From Pseudomonadota bacterium (GTDB lineage Bacteria > Pseudomonadota > Alphaproteobacteria > Micropepsales > Micropepsaceae), in contig JAFECP010000019.1 of assembly GCA_018242105.1 (NCBI GenBank), forward strand, positions 23,278 to 56,245: a stretch of 32,968 bases of DNA, given 5' to 3'. This document shows positions 1-7,636 of the stretch, in pieces; position 1 is the stretch's first letter, and each line of letters begins with the position of its first letter. The translations under genes were made by a program, and so were the position numbers. Under the pieces are notes generated by a model that saw nothing but the letters and a program-made list of their open reading frames with translations, was not told where the DNA came from and searched no databases.

Positions 1-803
1 GCTTCCACATATTTCACCAGCAGCGGGCAGGGGCGGTACTTCGAATCCGCGAGGCCTTCATACAGCACCTGCATCACCGACAGGCAGGTATCCAGGCCGA
101 TGAAGTCCGCCAGTTCCAGCGGGCCCATCTTGTGGTTCGCGCCCAGCTTCATCGCCGTGTCGATGGCTTCGACGTTACCGACGCCTTCATAGAGCGTGTA
201 AACCGCTTCATTGATCATCGGCATCAGGATGCGGTTCACGATGAAGGCCGGGAAGTCTTCGGCGTAAGCGACGGTCTTGCCAACGCGGCGCACCATTTCG
301 AGCGCGGCCTGGAAGGTGGCGTCGTCCGTGGCGATGCCGCGGATCACTTCCACAAGCTGCATCAATGGCGCCGGGTTCATGAAGTGCACGCCGATGAAAT
401 GCTCGGGGCGATCCGTCGATGCGGCAAGGCGCGTGATGGAGATCGAGGAGGTATTCGACGCCAGCATCGCGGTCTTGGACAGGCGCGGGCACAGATCGGC
501 GAAGATCTTGCGCTTGATGGCTTCGTCTTCGGTCGCCGCTTCGATGACGAAGTCGCGGTCCTTCATGTCGTCCAGGCTGGTGGATGGACGGATGCGCGCC
601 AGCGCGGGCGCCACCGCATCGTCCTTGATCATGCCGCGCGCCGCCTGGCGGTGCATGTTCTTCTCGATGGTGCCGCGGGCTGCCGCAAGCGCATCCGGAT
701 TGATGTCTTCCAGCACGACATCGATCCCGGCCAGGGCCAGAACATGGGCGATGCCCATGCCCATCTGGCCTGCGCCGATTACGCCAACTTTCTCGATAGC
801 CAT
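1..803 (-). CDS. 3-hydroxyacyl-CoA (3-hydroxybutyryl-CoA) dehydrogenase, C-terminus cut off by window edge
   Basis: NAD-dependent oxidation of a 3-hydroxyacyl-CoA to the 3-ketoacyl-CoA in the cytoplasm. The 267 visible residues begin MAIEKVGVIGAGQMGMGIAH, a Rossmann fold with the GxGxxG turn at residues 10-15. The family motifs follow: NTSS near 117-120, the catalytic-histidine motif HFMNP at 140-144, and FIVNRILMPMINEA around 187-200, which begins the C-terminal helical domain. Usual family length is about 290 residues, so only a few tens are missing beyond base 1. The ATG is preceded by GAGGA at good spacing. It lies 21 bases behind etfA, so etfB-etfA-dehydrogenase is probably one operon supplying electrons from acyl-CoA oxidation to the ETF. 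The frame has no stop inside the window. Substrate chain length is inferred from family only. Confidence 0.93.
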   Translation of the reverse strand, partial: MAIEKVGVIGAGQMGMGIAHVLALAGIDVVLEDINPDALAAARGTIEKNMHRQAARGMIKDDAVAPALARIRPSTSLDDMKDRDFVIEAATEDEAIKRKIFADLCPRLSKTAMLASNTSSISITRLAASTDRPEHFIGVHFMNPAPLMQLVEVIRGIATDDATFQAALEMVRRVGKTVAYAEDFPAFIVNRILMPMINEAVYTLYEGVGNVEAIDTAMKLGANHKMGPLELADFIGLDTCLSVMQVLYEGLADSKYRPCPLLVKYVE

Positions 804-824
804 ACGCGTGTCCTCTGCCGGTGC

Positions 825-1766
825 TTAATAGCCCAGCTTTGTCAGCTCTTCGTCCATTTCCGGGATCGCCTTGAAGAGATCGGCGACGAGGCCGAAATCG
901 GCAACCTGGAAGATGGGCGCTTCTTCGTCTTTGTTGATCGCGGCGATGACCTTGGAGTCCTTCATGCCGGCCAGATGCTGGATCGCGCCGCTGATACCCA
1001 CGGCGATGTAAAGCTCCGGCGCCACGACCTTTCCGGTCTGTCCGACCTGGTAGTCGTTGGGCACAAAGCCCGCATCGACCGCCGCGCGGCTCGCGCCGAC
1101 GGCGGCGTGCAGCTTGTCCGCGATCTTGTCGAGCATGTGGAAATTCTCGCCCGACTGCATGCCGCGTCCGCCGGAGATGACGATCTTGGCGGAGGTGAGT
1201 TCGGGACGTTCGGATTTCGACAGCTCTTCATGCATGAACTTGGAGATGCCGTCGTCGCCTGCCGATGCGATCTTTTCGACGGTTGCGTTGCCCGCAGCTT
1301 CTGCGGGCTTAAAAGCCGTGGTGCGCACGGTGATGACCTTCTTGCCCGCGGGCGCCTGCACGGTGGCGATGGCGTTGCCGGCATAGATCGGGCGCTCGAA
1401 CGTGTCCGGCGAATCCACTTTCAGGATTTCGGAGATCTGCGGCACGTCCAGCTTCGCGGCCACGCGCGGCATATAGTTTTTGCCGTTGGTCGTGGCCGGG
1501 GCGAGGATCGCGTCATATTTTCCGGCAAGCGACAGGATCAGCTTGGCCACCGGCTCGGCGACCAGCTTCGCGTAAGTCGCGTCGTCGGCATAGATCACCT
1601 TCTCCACGCCCGTAAGCTTGGAGGCGGCTTCCGCCACAGCATCCGCGCCCGAACCGGCGACGAGCACATGCACCGGCGTCGAAACCTGCGCGGCGGCGGT
1701 GACCGTCTTGTTGGTGGAATCCTTCAGAACCTTGCCGTCATGTTCGGCGATAACGAGCGAAGCCAT
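825..1766 (-). CDS. etfA: Electron transfer flavoprotein alpha subunit
   Basis: The FAD-carrying alpha subunit of ETF, which takes electrons from acyl-CoA dehydrogenases and hands them to ETF-ubiquinone oxidoreductase. The 313 residues match the family length. The C-terminal FAD domain shows SGGRGMQS (198-205), [20 protein letters not shown] (242-261), NKDEEAPIF (278-286) and DFGLVADL (290-297), all diagnostic flavin-contacting segments. The N-terminal part is the usual alpha/beta domain. Its ATG shares one base with the etfB stop (TGATG), a typical translationally coupled arrangement that favours equal subunit output. Assignment is secure from motifs and from the pairing with etfB. Confidence 0.97.
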   Translation of the reverse strand: MASLVIAEHDGKVLKDSTNKTVTAAAQVSTPVHVLVAGSGADAVAEAASKLTGVEKVIYADDATYAKLVAEPVAKLILSLAGKYDAILAPATTNGKNYMPRVAAKLDVPQISEILKVDSPDTFERPIYAGNAIATVQAPAGKKVITVRTTAFKPAEAAGNATVEKIASAGDDGISKFMHEELSKSERPELTSAKIVISGGRGMQSGENFHMLDKIADKLHAAVGASRAAVDAGFVPNDYQVGQTGKVVAPELYIAVGISGAIQHLAGMKDSKVIAAINKDEEAPIFQVADFGLVADLFKAIPEMDEELTKLGY

Positions 1767-2512
1767 CAGATCGCCCCCACTTCTTTGAGTTTGGCGAGCA
1801 ATTCGGAAACCGACTTCACTTTGATGCCGGCCTGGCGTTTCGGCGGCTCGGTCACTTTCAAAGTCTTGAGGCGCGGCGTGACATCGACGCCGTAATCGGC
1901 CGGCGTCTTCTCGTCGATCGGCTTCTTCTTCGCCTTCATGATGTTGGGCAGCGAGGCATAGCGCGGCTCGTTCAGGCGCAGATCGGTGGTCATCACCGCC
2001 GGAAGCTTCACTTCGACAGTTTGAAGGCCGCCATCGATTTCGCGTTCGATGTCGGCCTTGCCGTCGCCCATTTCCAGTTTGTGCGCAAAGGTCGCCTGCG
2101 GCCAGCCAAGAAGCGCGGCCAGCATCTGGCCGGTCTGGTTGCTGTCGTCGTCGATCGCCTGCTTGCCGGTGATGACAAGCTCGGGCTTCTCGGCTTCGCA
2201 GATGGCTTTGAGGATCTTCGCCACCGCGAGCGGCTCAACCTCGCCGTCGGTTTTCACCAGGATGCCGCGGTCGGCGCCCATGGCGAGCGCGGTGCGGATG
2301 GTTTCGCTGGCTTGTTGCGGCCCGATGGAAACGGCGATGACCTCTGTGGCCTTGCCCTTCTCTTTCAGGCGGATCGCTTCTTCGACGGAGATTTCGTCGA
2401 ACGGGTTCATGGACATTTTGACATTGGCGAGATCGACGCCGGTCTGGTCCGCTTTCACACGAACCTTCACGTTGTAGTCGATCACCCGCTTGACGGGCAC
2501 GATAACTTTCAT
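1766..2512 (-). CDS. etfB: Electron transfer flavoprotein beta subunit
   Basis: Beta subunit of ETF, which binds AMP structurally and carries the recognition loop that docks partner dehydrogenases. The protein starts [20 protein letters not shown] and is 248 residues, the usual size. The beta-ETF signature is seen near the C-terminus, around residues 180-205, with [18 protein letters not shown] followed by a lysine-rich stretch. The open frame continues 32 codons upstream, but that extension (rich in Arg/Ala, no family similarity) is rejected because MKVIVPVKR is the conserved family start and AGAAGG/GAG precede it. First gene of the etfB-etfA-dehydrogenase unit; its promoter should lie in the 2513-2684 gap. 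Confidence 0.96.
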   Translation of the reverse strand: MKVIVPVKRVIDYNVKVRVKADQTGVDLANVKMSMNPFDEISVEEAIRLKEKGKATEVIAVSIGPQQASETIRTALAMGADRGILVKTDGEVEPLAVAKILKAICEAEKPELVITGKQAIDDDSNQTGQMLAALLGWPQATFAHKLEMGDGKADIEREIDGGLQTVEVKLPAVMTTDLRLNEPRYASLPNIMKAKKKPIDEKTPADYGVDVTPRLKTLKVTEPPKRQAGIKVKSVSELLAKLKEVGAI

Positions 2513-2684
2513 GGCTGCTCGATTGCCTTCTTGGAATGGCGGCGTCTTATCCCCGGAAGCCGATAGCGTCCGAGCCCCTGCCGCCGCTCGCTCTTTTGTG
2601 CGGCGCAAAAACTAGGTCCGGGCCTGACCGCCTGTCAACGAAGCTTCATCCCATTCCATGGGGCAAAGCTGACGCTCCGTAACC

Positions 2685-2718
2685 CTGAAAAGTCATGCTG
2701 CGTCGCAGCATTTTTCAG
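2685..2718 (-). terminator. Hairpin terminator behind the cytochrome c gene
   Basis: ATGCTGCG and CGCAGCAT form an 8-bp perfect inverted repeat, flanked outside by CTGAAAA and TTTTCAG that also pair. Read on the minus strand, the stem is followed by GACTTTTC, 22 bases past the cytochrome c stop. Because both flanks are A/T tracts it could work in both directions, but only the minus-strand gene ends here. Confidence 0.6.
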
Positions 2719-2739
2719 ATATGCGTCATTCCGCCGCAG

Positions 2740-3114
2740 CTATTTCAGGGTGGCGAGATATTCCACAAGTTCATGTGCGTCCTTCTTGCTGGTGATCCCG
2801 GCAAACGCCATGCGATTGCCCGGGACGACCTGCTGCGGATGCTGCACATAGGCCATGAGCTTGTCTGGAGTCCAAACGAAGCCCGCTTTCTTCATCGCCG
2901 CGGAATAAGGAAAGTCCGGCATGGTGCCGGCCTTGCGGCCGACGACGCCAAAGAGATTGGGGCCGATCCTGGCGCCCGCACCCCTGGTATTGGAATGGCA
3001 GATCGCGCAGCGCTGGAAAACGGTCGCGCCGTTCTCGGCGTCCGCCGCCTGCGCCTGCGATGCAAGCATTCCAGCCACCGCGACCACGGCCATCGACTTT
3101 ACGAACCGAAGCAT
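2740..3114 (-). CDS. Periplasmic class I cytochrome c (monoheme)
   Basis: Small soluble electron carrier of the c2/c550 type. The 124-residue product begins with a signal peptide (basic MLRFVK, hydrophobic core, AQA cleavage before residue 24). The heme-attachment motif CAICH is at 36-40, the conserved GPNLFGVVGRKAG at 51-63, and the likely axial methionine is M102 in PGNRMAFAG. A strong GGGGAG site precedes this ATG. The frame stays open for a further 117 codons upstream into the divergent transporter gene; that extension is rejected because the signal peptide and ribosome site both mark the internal ATG. It probably serves as an electron shuttle to a terminal oxidase; the actual partner is not visible here. 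Confidence 0.93.
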   Translation of the reverse strand: MLRFVKSMAVVAVAGMLASQAQAADAENGATVFQRCAICHSNTRGAGARIGPNLFGVVGRKAGTMPDFPYSAAMKKAGFVWTPDKLMAYVQHPQQVVPGNRMAFAGITSKKDAHELVEYLATLK

Positions 3115-3193
3115 AGTTTTCTCCCCGCCCTGCTGTGCGAACCGTCTCACGGGATTCTTAGCGCGGCTTTTGTGCCGGGAATAGGGACAAGCC

Positions 3194-4438
3194 GTGGCCC
3201 CCGTTGAATTACACAGAGCGGGATTGCCGCGAGAGCATGCTGGCAAGCTCGCCTCCACGCGACGGATCGAGCTCATCATCGTGCTGGGCGCGCTGACGGC
3301 CTTCGGCGCGCTCTCCATCGACATGTATCTGCCTGCGCTGCCGTCCATCGCGCGCGATTTCCATGTTCCCATCGGATCGGCGGAGCACACGCTGGCCTCC
3401 TTCTTCCTCGGCTTCGCGGCGGGGCAGGCGTTCTTCGGGCCGATGGCGGATCGCTTCGGCCGCAAGCCTCCGCTTTATGCCGGGTTGCTGCTTTATCTGG
3501 CGATGTGCGCAGCCTGCGCACTTTCATCGAGCGTCGAGATGCTGATGGCGGCGCGTTTCTTCCAAGCGGTCGGCGCTTGCGCAGGCGGCGTGGTGGCGCG
3601 CGCCTGCGTGCGCGATCTCTTCGGTCCGGAGGAAACGCCGCGTATTTTCGCCTACATGATGCTGGTGCTGGGCGTGGCGCCGCTGATCGCGCCATTCCTC
3701 GGCGGCTACTTTCTCATCTGGGCGAGCTGGCGCGCGATCTTCTGGTTCCAGTTCGCGTTCGGCGGCGCGGTGGCGCTGGCGGTGGCGATCCGCTTGCCGG
3801 AGACGCATGGCGGCGCGCATCGCGCGCTGCATCCTTTCGCCATTATCGCGGATTATGCCCGCATCTTCCGCGACCGGCGCTTCATCGCCTATGCGCTATC
3901 GGCATCGGTGAGCAACGCATCGCTCTATGCCTATCTCACCGGCTCCGCCCATGTGTTCATCGACATCTTCCATATCGCGCCGCAGAATTTCGGCTGGTTC
4001 TTCGCCGCCAACGCCGCCGGCTTGATCGGCACCGCGCAGATCGCGGCGCGTCTCGTTCATGGCCGCTTGCCCGAAGCCATCATGCTGAGAGGCCAGTTTG
4101 CGCATGTCGTGGCCGGCGTTTTGCTCGTCGCCATTTCGTTGACCGGTATTGGCGGGGTATATGGCGTCGGCGCCTCGCTGTTCGTCTTCCTCTCCTTCAA
4201 CGGCGCGATCAATCCGATGGGCACCGGCGCCGCGATGCGCCACTATGGCGTGAACGCGGGCATGGCGAGCGCGCTTCTGGGTTCGCTCAATTTCGCGATC
4301 GGTTTCGGCGTGTCGCTGGTGATGGGAGCGTTCAACGCCACGACACCGCTGCCGCTTGCTGCCGTGATGGCGGGTTGCGCGCTGACGGGATTGCTGCTGC
4401 ACATTCTTCTGCGGCCGCAGGATGCCGCTAAACCGTGA
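3194..4438 (+). CDS. Bcr/CflA-family MFS drug exporter
   Basis: Inner-membrane proton antiporter of the DHA1 drug-export group, 414 residues with about 12 hydrophobic segments. The first membrane segment carries SIDMYLPALPSIA (41-53), the hallmark of the Bcr/CflA subfamily. The loop 2-3 motif GPMADRFGRKP (82-92) is MFS motif A. A GTG start is used; the first hydrophobic helix starts about 25 residues in, so a start slightly downstream would also give a full transporter. Substrate cannot be read from sequence; family members export bicyclomycin, chloramphenicol or sulfonamides. It is divergent from cytochrome c with an 80-base gap, and its 3' end overlaps the convergent oxidoreductase gene by 11 bases. 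Confidence 0.9.
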   Translation: MAPVELHRAGLPREHAGKLASTRRIELIIVLGALTAFGALSIDMYLPALPSIARDFHVPIGSAEHTLASFFLGFAAGQAFFGPMADRFGRKPPLYAGLLLYLAMCAACALSSSVEMLMAARFFQAVGACAGGVVARACVRDLFGPEETPRIFAYMMLVLGVAPLIAPFLGGYFLIWASWRAIFWFQFAFGGAVALAVAIRLPETHGGAHRALHPFAIIADYARIFRDRRFIAYALSASVSNASLYAYLTGSAHVFIDIFHIAPQNFGWFFAANAAGLIGTAQIAARLVHGRLPEAIMLRGQFAHVVAGVLLVAISLTGIGGVYGVGASLFVFLSFNGAINPMGTGAAMRHYGVNAGMASALLGSLNFAIGFGVSLVMGAFNATTPLPLAAVMAGCALTGLLLHILLRPQDAAKP

Positions 4439-6533
4439 ACCCGCTGTTCGCGAACGGCAGCGTGCGGATGCGCTTGCCGGTGGCGGCGAAGATGGCATTC
4501 GCCAGCGCGGGCGCAACCGGCGGCACGGGCGGTTCGCCGACGCCGCCTGCTTCCGCACCCGGGCTTTCCATCACAAGCACTTCGATCTGCGGAATCTCCT
4601 TGAGCCGCAATACAGGGTAGGTATCGAAATTCGACTGCTCCGCGCGGCCATCCTTCAGCGTGATCTGTTCGCGCAGCGCCGCGGACAATCCCATGACGAT
4701 GCCGCCTTCCGCCTGCGCCTTGATCTGATTGGGATTGACCGCAAGCCCCGGATCGATGGCGCAGCAGACCTTGTGCAAGGTGATCCTGTTCTGTGCATCC
4801 ACCGACAGTTCGATGACATGCGCCACCGCGGTGCCCCAACTGTGCTGGTTGAAGAACGCGATGCCCTGATGATGGCCGGCGGGGGCATTGCCCCAATTGG
4901 CCATCAGCGCGGCGGCATTCAGCACGCGAAGCCCCCGTGCATCCTTCGCCAGCAGCAGGCGGCGATAGGCGAGGGAATCGAGCCCTTCGCCATGGGCGAT
5001 TTCATCCACCAGGCTTTCGATGAAGAAGATGGTAATGCCCGGATCGACCGAGCGCCACGACCCCACGGGAAATTGCAGTTTGGTGTTCTTCTGCCGCAGC
5101 ACGACATCGCCATAAGGGTAATTCCAGCCGATGCCGCCCAGCGCGCGGTCGTTCGACGTCGCGCCGGTATAATCGAGCGCGCGGATCGTCTTGTCGCCGT
5201 TCAGCGCTGCGCGCAGCTTGCACAGGCTCGCGGGACGATAGACGTCATGCGTCATGTCCTCTTCGCGCGTCCAGATGAGCTTCACCGGAACGCCGCCCAG
5301 CGCCTTGCTCGCTTTCGCCGCGACGATTCCGTAATCGGTTTCCAGCCTGCGCCCGAAGCCGCCGCCCACATGCGTCAGATGCAGGGTGACGGCGTCCTTC
5401 GGCAGCGCCAGTTCCTTCGCCAGCGCATCGCGCATATCGCCCGGCACCTGTGTGGAAACCCACATCTCGCAGGACGCCGGCGTCACATGCGCGGTGGCGT
5501 TCATCGGCTCCATCGGCGAATGCGACAGAAGCTGCACGCCATAATCCGCTTCGTAAATTTTCGCCCCGCTCGCGAGCGCGGCGTTCACCGCCGCGACCGT
5601 CTTCGCCTTGTCCTTGCCGGGCAGCACGGCAACGGAAGAATCCGCGGCGCCAATCTGCGCGCGCAAAGCGTTTGTCACCGCATCGGCGGACGCCATGGCG
5701 TCCGCCGGCTTCGTCCATCGTGGCGTGAGAGCATCGAGGCCCTTTTTCGCGGCATGGAAGCTTGTCGCCGCCACGATCACGGCGTTGTCGAGTTTCACCA
5801 CCTGGCGAACGCCTTTCACCGCCAGCGCGGGCTTCTCATCCACGCCCGCCAGCTTGCCGCCGAAGAAGGGGCATTGCGCGAGCGTCGCGGTCAGCATGCC
5901 CGGCACCTTCACGTCGATCCCGTAGATCGCTTCGCCAGTCACCTTCTGCGGAATGTCGAGACGCGGGACCGGCTTGCCGATCAGCTTGCGGTCCTTGCGC
6001 TCCTTCAGCTCGACCTCGTTGGGCATCGCCATGTGAACCGCCTTGCGCACCAGCGATCCATAGCTTCGCTTCATTTTGCCATCGGGACTGTGGACGATGC
6101 CGTTTTCGGTCCAGCAATCGTCGCGCTCCACGCCCCAATGCTGCGCCGCCGCCGCGACGAGCAGGTGCTTGGCGGTGGCGCCCGCTTTCGCGAACATGTC
6201 GAATTGTCCGCGAATGGAGCTGGAGCCGCCGGTGTAATAACCGCTGCCGTCCTTGATCATGTAGCTGTCGGTGACAGGCGCCATCTCGACGCGCACCTTG
6301 CTCCAGTCCGCGTCGAGTTCGTCGGCGACGATTTGCGCAAGGCCGGTCTGCGCGCCCTGTCCGATATCGCTGGCGTTCACGCGGATGGTGGTGATTCCGT
6401 CCGGCGCGATCGCGATCCACATGGTGAGTTCATCGCTGGGCGGCGCCGTCTTGCGCGCGCATCCGGCAATGCCGAGCATCAGCCCTGCGCCTGCGGCGCT
6501 GCCGGTAATCAGGAATATGCGGCGAGAGAGCAT
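4428..6533 (-). CDS. Molybdopterin-binding hydroxylase large subunit (isoquinoline 1-oxidoreductase beta / IorB type), Tat-exported lipoprotein-like
   Basis: Xanthine-oxidase-family catalytic subunit that hydroxylates N-heterocycles or aldehydes at a molybdenum-cytosine-dinucleotide centre. The 701-residue protein opens with SRRIFLITGSAAGAGLMLG, a twin-arginine export signal, followed by IAGC (residues 22-25), which resembles a lipobox, so periplasmic and possibly lipid-anchored. The Mo-binding features include THVGGGFGRRLETDYG in the middle and, near the end, GGVGEPPVPPVAPALANAI with the expected catalytic glutamate at 667. IorB proteins normally work with a 2Fe-2S subunit (IorA) encoded next door; none is present within several genes, so electron acceptor and partner are unknown. 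Start is the ATG before LSRR; the ribosome site is weak. Substrate is not inferable. Confidence 0.9.
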   Translation of the reverse strand: MLSRRIFLITGSAAGAGLMLGIAGCARKTAPPSDELTMWIAIAPDGITTIRVNASDIGQGAQTGLAQIVADELDADWSKVRVEMAPVTDSYMIKDGSGYYTGGSSSIRGQFDMFAKAGATAKHLLVAAAAQHWGVERDDCWTENGIVHSPDGKMKRSYGSLVRKAVHMAMPNEVELKERKDRKLIGKPVPRLDIPQKVTGEAIYGIDVKVPGMLTATLAQCPFFGGKLAGVDEKPALAVKGVRQVVKLDNAVIVAATSFHAAKKGLDALTPRWTKPADAMASADAVTNALRAQIGAADSSVAVLPGKDKAKTVAAVNAALASGAKIYEADYGVQLLSHSPMEPMNATAHVTPASCEMWVSTQVPGDMRDALAKELALPKDAVTLHLTHVGGGFGRRLETDYGIVAAKASKALGGVPVKLIWTREEDMTHDVYRPASLCKLRAALNGDKTIRALDYTGATSNDRALGGIGWNYPYGDVVLRQKNTKLQFPVGSWRSVDPGITIFFIESLVDEIAHGEGLDSLAYRRLLLAKDARGLRVLNAAALMANWGNAPAGHHQGIAFFNQHSWGTAVAHVIELSVDAQNRITLHKVCCAIDPGLAVNPNQIKAQAEGGIVMGLSAALREQITLKDGRAEQSNFDTYPVLRLKEIPQIEVLVMESPGAEAGGVGEPPVPPVAPALANAIFAATGKRIRTLPFANSGFTV

Positions 6534-6584
6534 GCGGCAGCTTCGCGCCTTTCGCGGAGCGGGACAATCAACTCGCTATGAAAT

Positions 6585-6998
6585 CTAGCGGGTATAAGTG
6601 CCGGACTTGGCGGTTTCGATCGCGGCGCGGAAGGCAATGGGATCGGCGATATCGGGGATCTCCACAAAATCCACGCCCGAGCCCTCGATGCGCAAATGGC
6701 CATAGCCGAGCATCCGGCCCCAGAAGGTCTGCTCCACCTTGACGCCTTCGATGTTCGGCAGCGCGATCTCATAGGTCTTGAGCGAGAAGAAGCCCGTCTT
6801 CTCGACGAAGCGGTGCGTGGTCACGCCGATCTCGGTAGTCCATTTCTTCAGCATCATGGAAAGGAAGATGACGATGCCGATGATGAAGATGCCCAGGAAG
6901 ATCAGCGCCAGCAGCGCCTTGAACATATACCACCAGTGAAAACGCGCCCGCATGACAAGCGTTTCGCCCTGGCCGAGCGACTGTTCGATATAGGACAT
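6585..6998 (-). CDS. Membrane PH-domain protein (bacterial PH, YdbS/DUF304-like)
   Basis: A 137-residue protein with an N-terminal cytoplasmic stretch, one long hydrophobic region (about residues 24-50, WWYMFKALLALIFLGIFIIG and on) long enough for one or two membrane passes, and a C-terminal bacterial pleckstrin-homology-like domain. The typical pattern is visible: TTEIGVTTHRFVEKTGFF, then LPNIEGVKVEQTFWGRMLGY and GHLRIEGSG. Such proteins are common but have no firmly established activity; membrane-stress or scaffold roles are proposed for relatives. GGAGGGG directly upstream supports the ATG. It stands alone between the hydroxylase and the small-protein pair behind ftsK. Confidence 0.85.
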   Translation of the reverse strand: MSYIEQSLGQGETLVMRARFHWWYMFKALLALIFLGIFIIGIVIFLSMMLKKWTTEIGVTTHRFVEKTGFFSLKTYEIALPNIEGVKVEQTFWGRMLGYGHLRIEGSGVDFVEIPDIADPIAFRAAIETAKSGTYTR

Positions 6999-7061
6999 GA
7001 ACCCCTCCGGAATCGCCTTACCTTATATAGATACGCGATCAGGATTTCGCGGGGTGAATTT

Positions 7062-7086
7062 CCACCCTCCTTCAGGGGGAGGTGGG
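7062..7086. repeat. Imperfect CT/GA-rich palindrome, REP-like
   Basis: CCACCCTCC, TTCA loop, then GGGGGAGGTGGG: an imperfect hairpin in the gap between the DUF2283 gene and the PH-domain gene. It resembles the CCCTCTCCCCC...GGGGGAGAGGG units at 11355 and 15137, so it may be a degraded member of the same dispersed family. Confidence 0.5.
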
Positions 7087-7130
7087 CTGACTCTGTTCCT
7101 GGCCCGTGACCCGGCAGACGTATTCCGCTT

Positions 7131-7358
7131 CTATTCGGCGGCCAGCCGATTATCGCGCTGAAGGATTTGCAGAGCCTCGGCGATCACGTCGGGATGCTTG
7201 CTGGCGAATTGGATATTGTAGCCGATGGGCTTGTCATCTTCTCCGATGTCGATGGCGAAATCCCTTTCGTCGTGAGCCACCGTGTACGCCACGCGGCCTT
7301 CGCGCAACGTAATGTACATGCTGTCAGTGCTCCGGTCGTAAATGATAGGTTCGCTCAT
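7131..7358 (-). CDS. DUF2283-family small protein, putative antitoxin-like partner
   Basis: A 75-residue soluble protein that starts MSEPIIYDRSTDSMYITLRE and carries the family pattern: a D-x-x-x-D-x-x-Y-I-x-L opening, a central RDFAIDIGEDDKPIGYNIQF (31-50) and an acidic/hydrophobic C-terminal helix. DUF2283 proteins are small, widespread and have no proven biochemical role, but often sit next to a second small gene. Here the ATG overlaps the stop of the 91-residue gene by four bases (ATGA), so the two are translated as a pair. The same frame stays open upstream through that gene, but the extension has no similarity to the family and is rejected. Confidence 0.85.
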   Translation of the reverse strand: MSEPIIYDRSTDSMYITLREGRVAYTVAHDERDFAIDIGEDDKPIGYNIQFASKHPDVIAEALQILQRDNRLAAE

Positions 7359-7630
7359 GGCTTGAAGTTCCGGTCGAGGAAGGCGTTGTGGACGGTCTCT
7401 CCATCTTGGAGGGTGACGACGCGCAACCAGCGGTCCAGTTCCGCGATATAGCCCCAATGGCGGATCCGGCCATTGTCCTCCGGTTGTTTTTGCACCGGAG
7501 CTGTCATAACAGAAATTACCATGCCGGAGGTGATCATCCAACGGTCAGTGCGCTTGATCACGGCATTCTCGAAATAGCGTGTCCGCCAGAAGGGTGGCGG
7601 CGGCAGGCGTTCCGGCTCGATTTCGGCCAA
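7355..7630 (-). CDS. Small basic protein of a coupled pair, putative toxin-like (DUF4258-like)
   Basis: A 91-residue protein with RLPPPPFWRTRYFENAVIKR (8-27) at the N-terminus and a C-terminal half RHWGYIAELDRWLRVVTLQD followed by GETVHNAFLDRNFKP. The order helix, then three strands ending in a conserved D-R pair, is reminiscent of small DUF4258/RelE-like proteins, but I cannot prove membership. The start appears to be TTG, six bases after the ftsK stop, with AGAGG/GGGA upstream; the first ATG lies 31 codons in and would cut the conserved part. Its stop overlaps the DUF2283 start (ATGA). The placement in an ftsK operon, the size and the coupling suggest a toxin-antitoxin-like module; function is inference. 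Confidence 0.72.
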   Translation of the reverse strand: MAEIEPERLPPPPFWRTRYFENAVIKRTDRWMITSGMVISVMTAPVQKQPEDNGRIRHWGYIAELDRWLRVVTLQDGETVHNAFLDRNFKP

Positions 7631-7636
7631 TGGCCT

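Noticed and set aside
132-1895. Long plus-strand open frame of 587 codons over the left operon
   Set aside because: It lies antisense to the 3-hydroxyacyl-CoA dehydrogenase and etfA, has a His/Arg/Asp-rich composition and no recognised motifs; typical shadow of GC-rich coding DNA.
3115-3465. Cytochrome c start further upstream
   Set aside because: The extension lies antisense to the transporter and lacks a signal peptide at its start; the internal ATG has both signal peptide and ribosome site.
4422-6581. Plus-strand open frame of 719 codons opposite the molybdenum hydroxylase
   Set aside because: The minus-strand frame has the Tat signal, Mo motifs and catalytic Glu; the plus-strand translation shows only Arg/His-rich low-similarity sequence.
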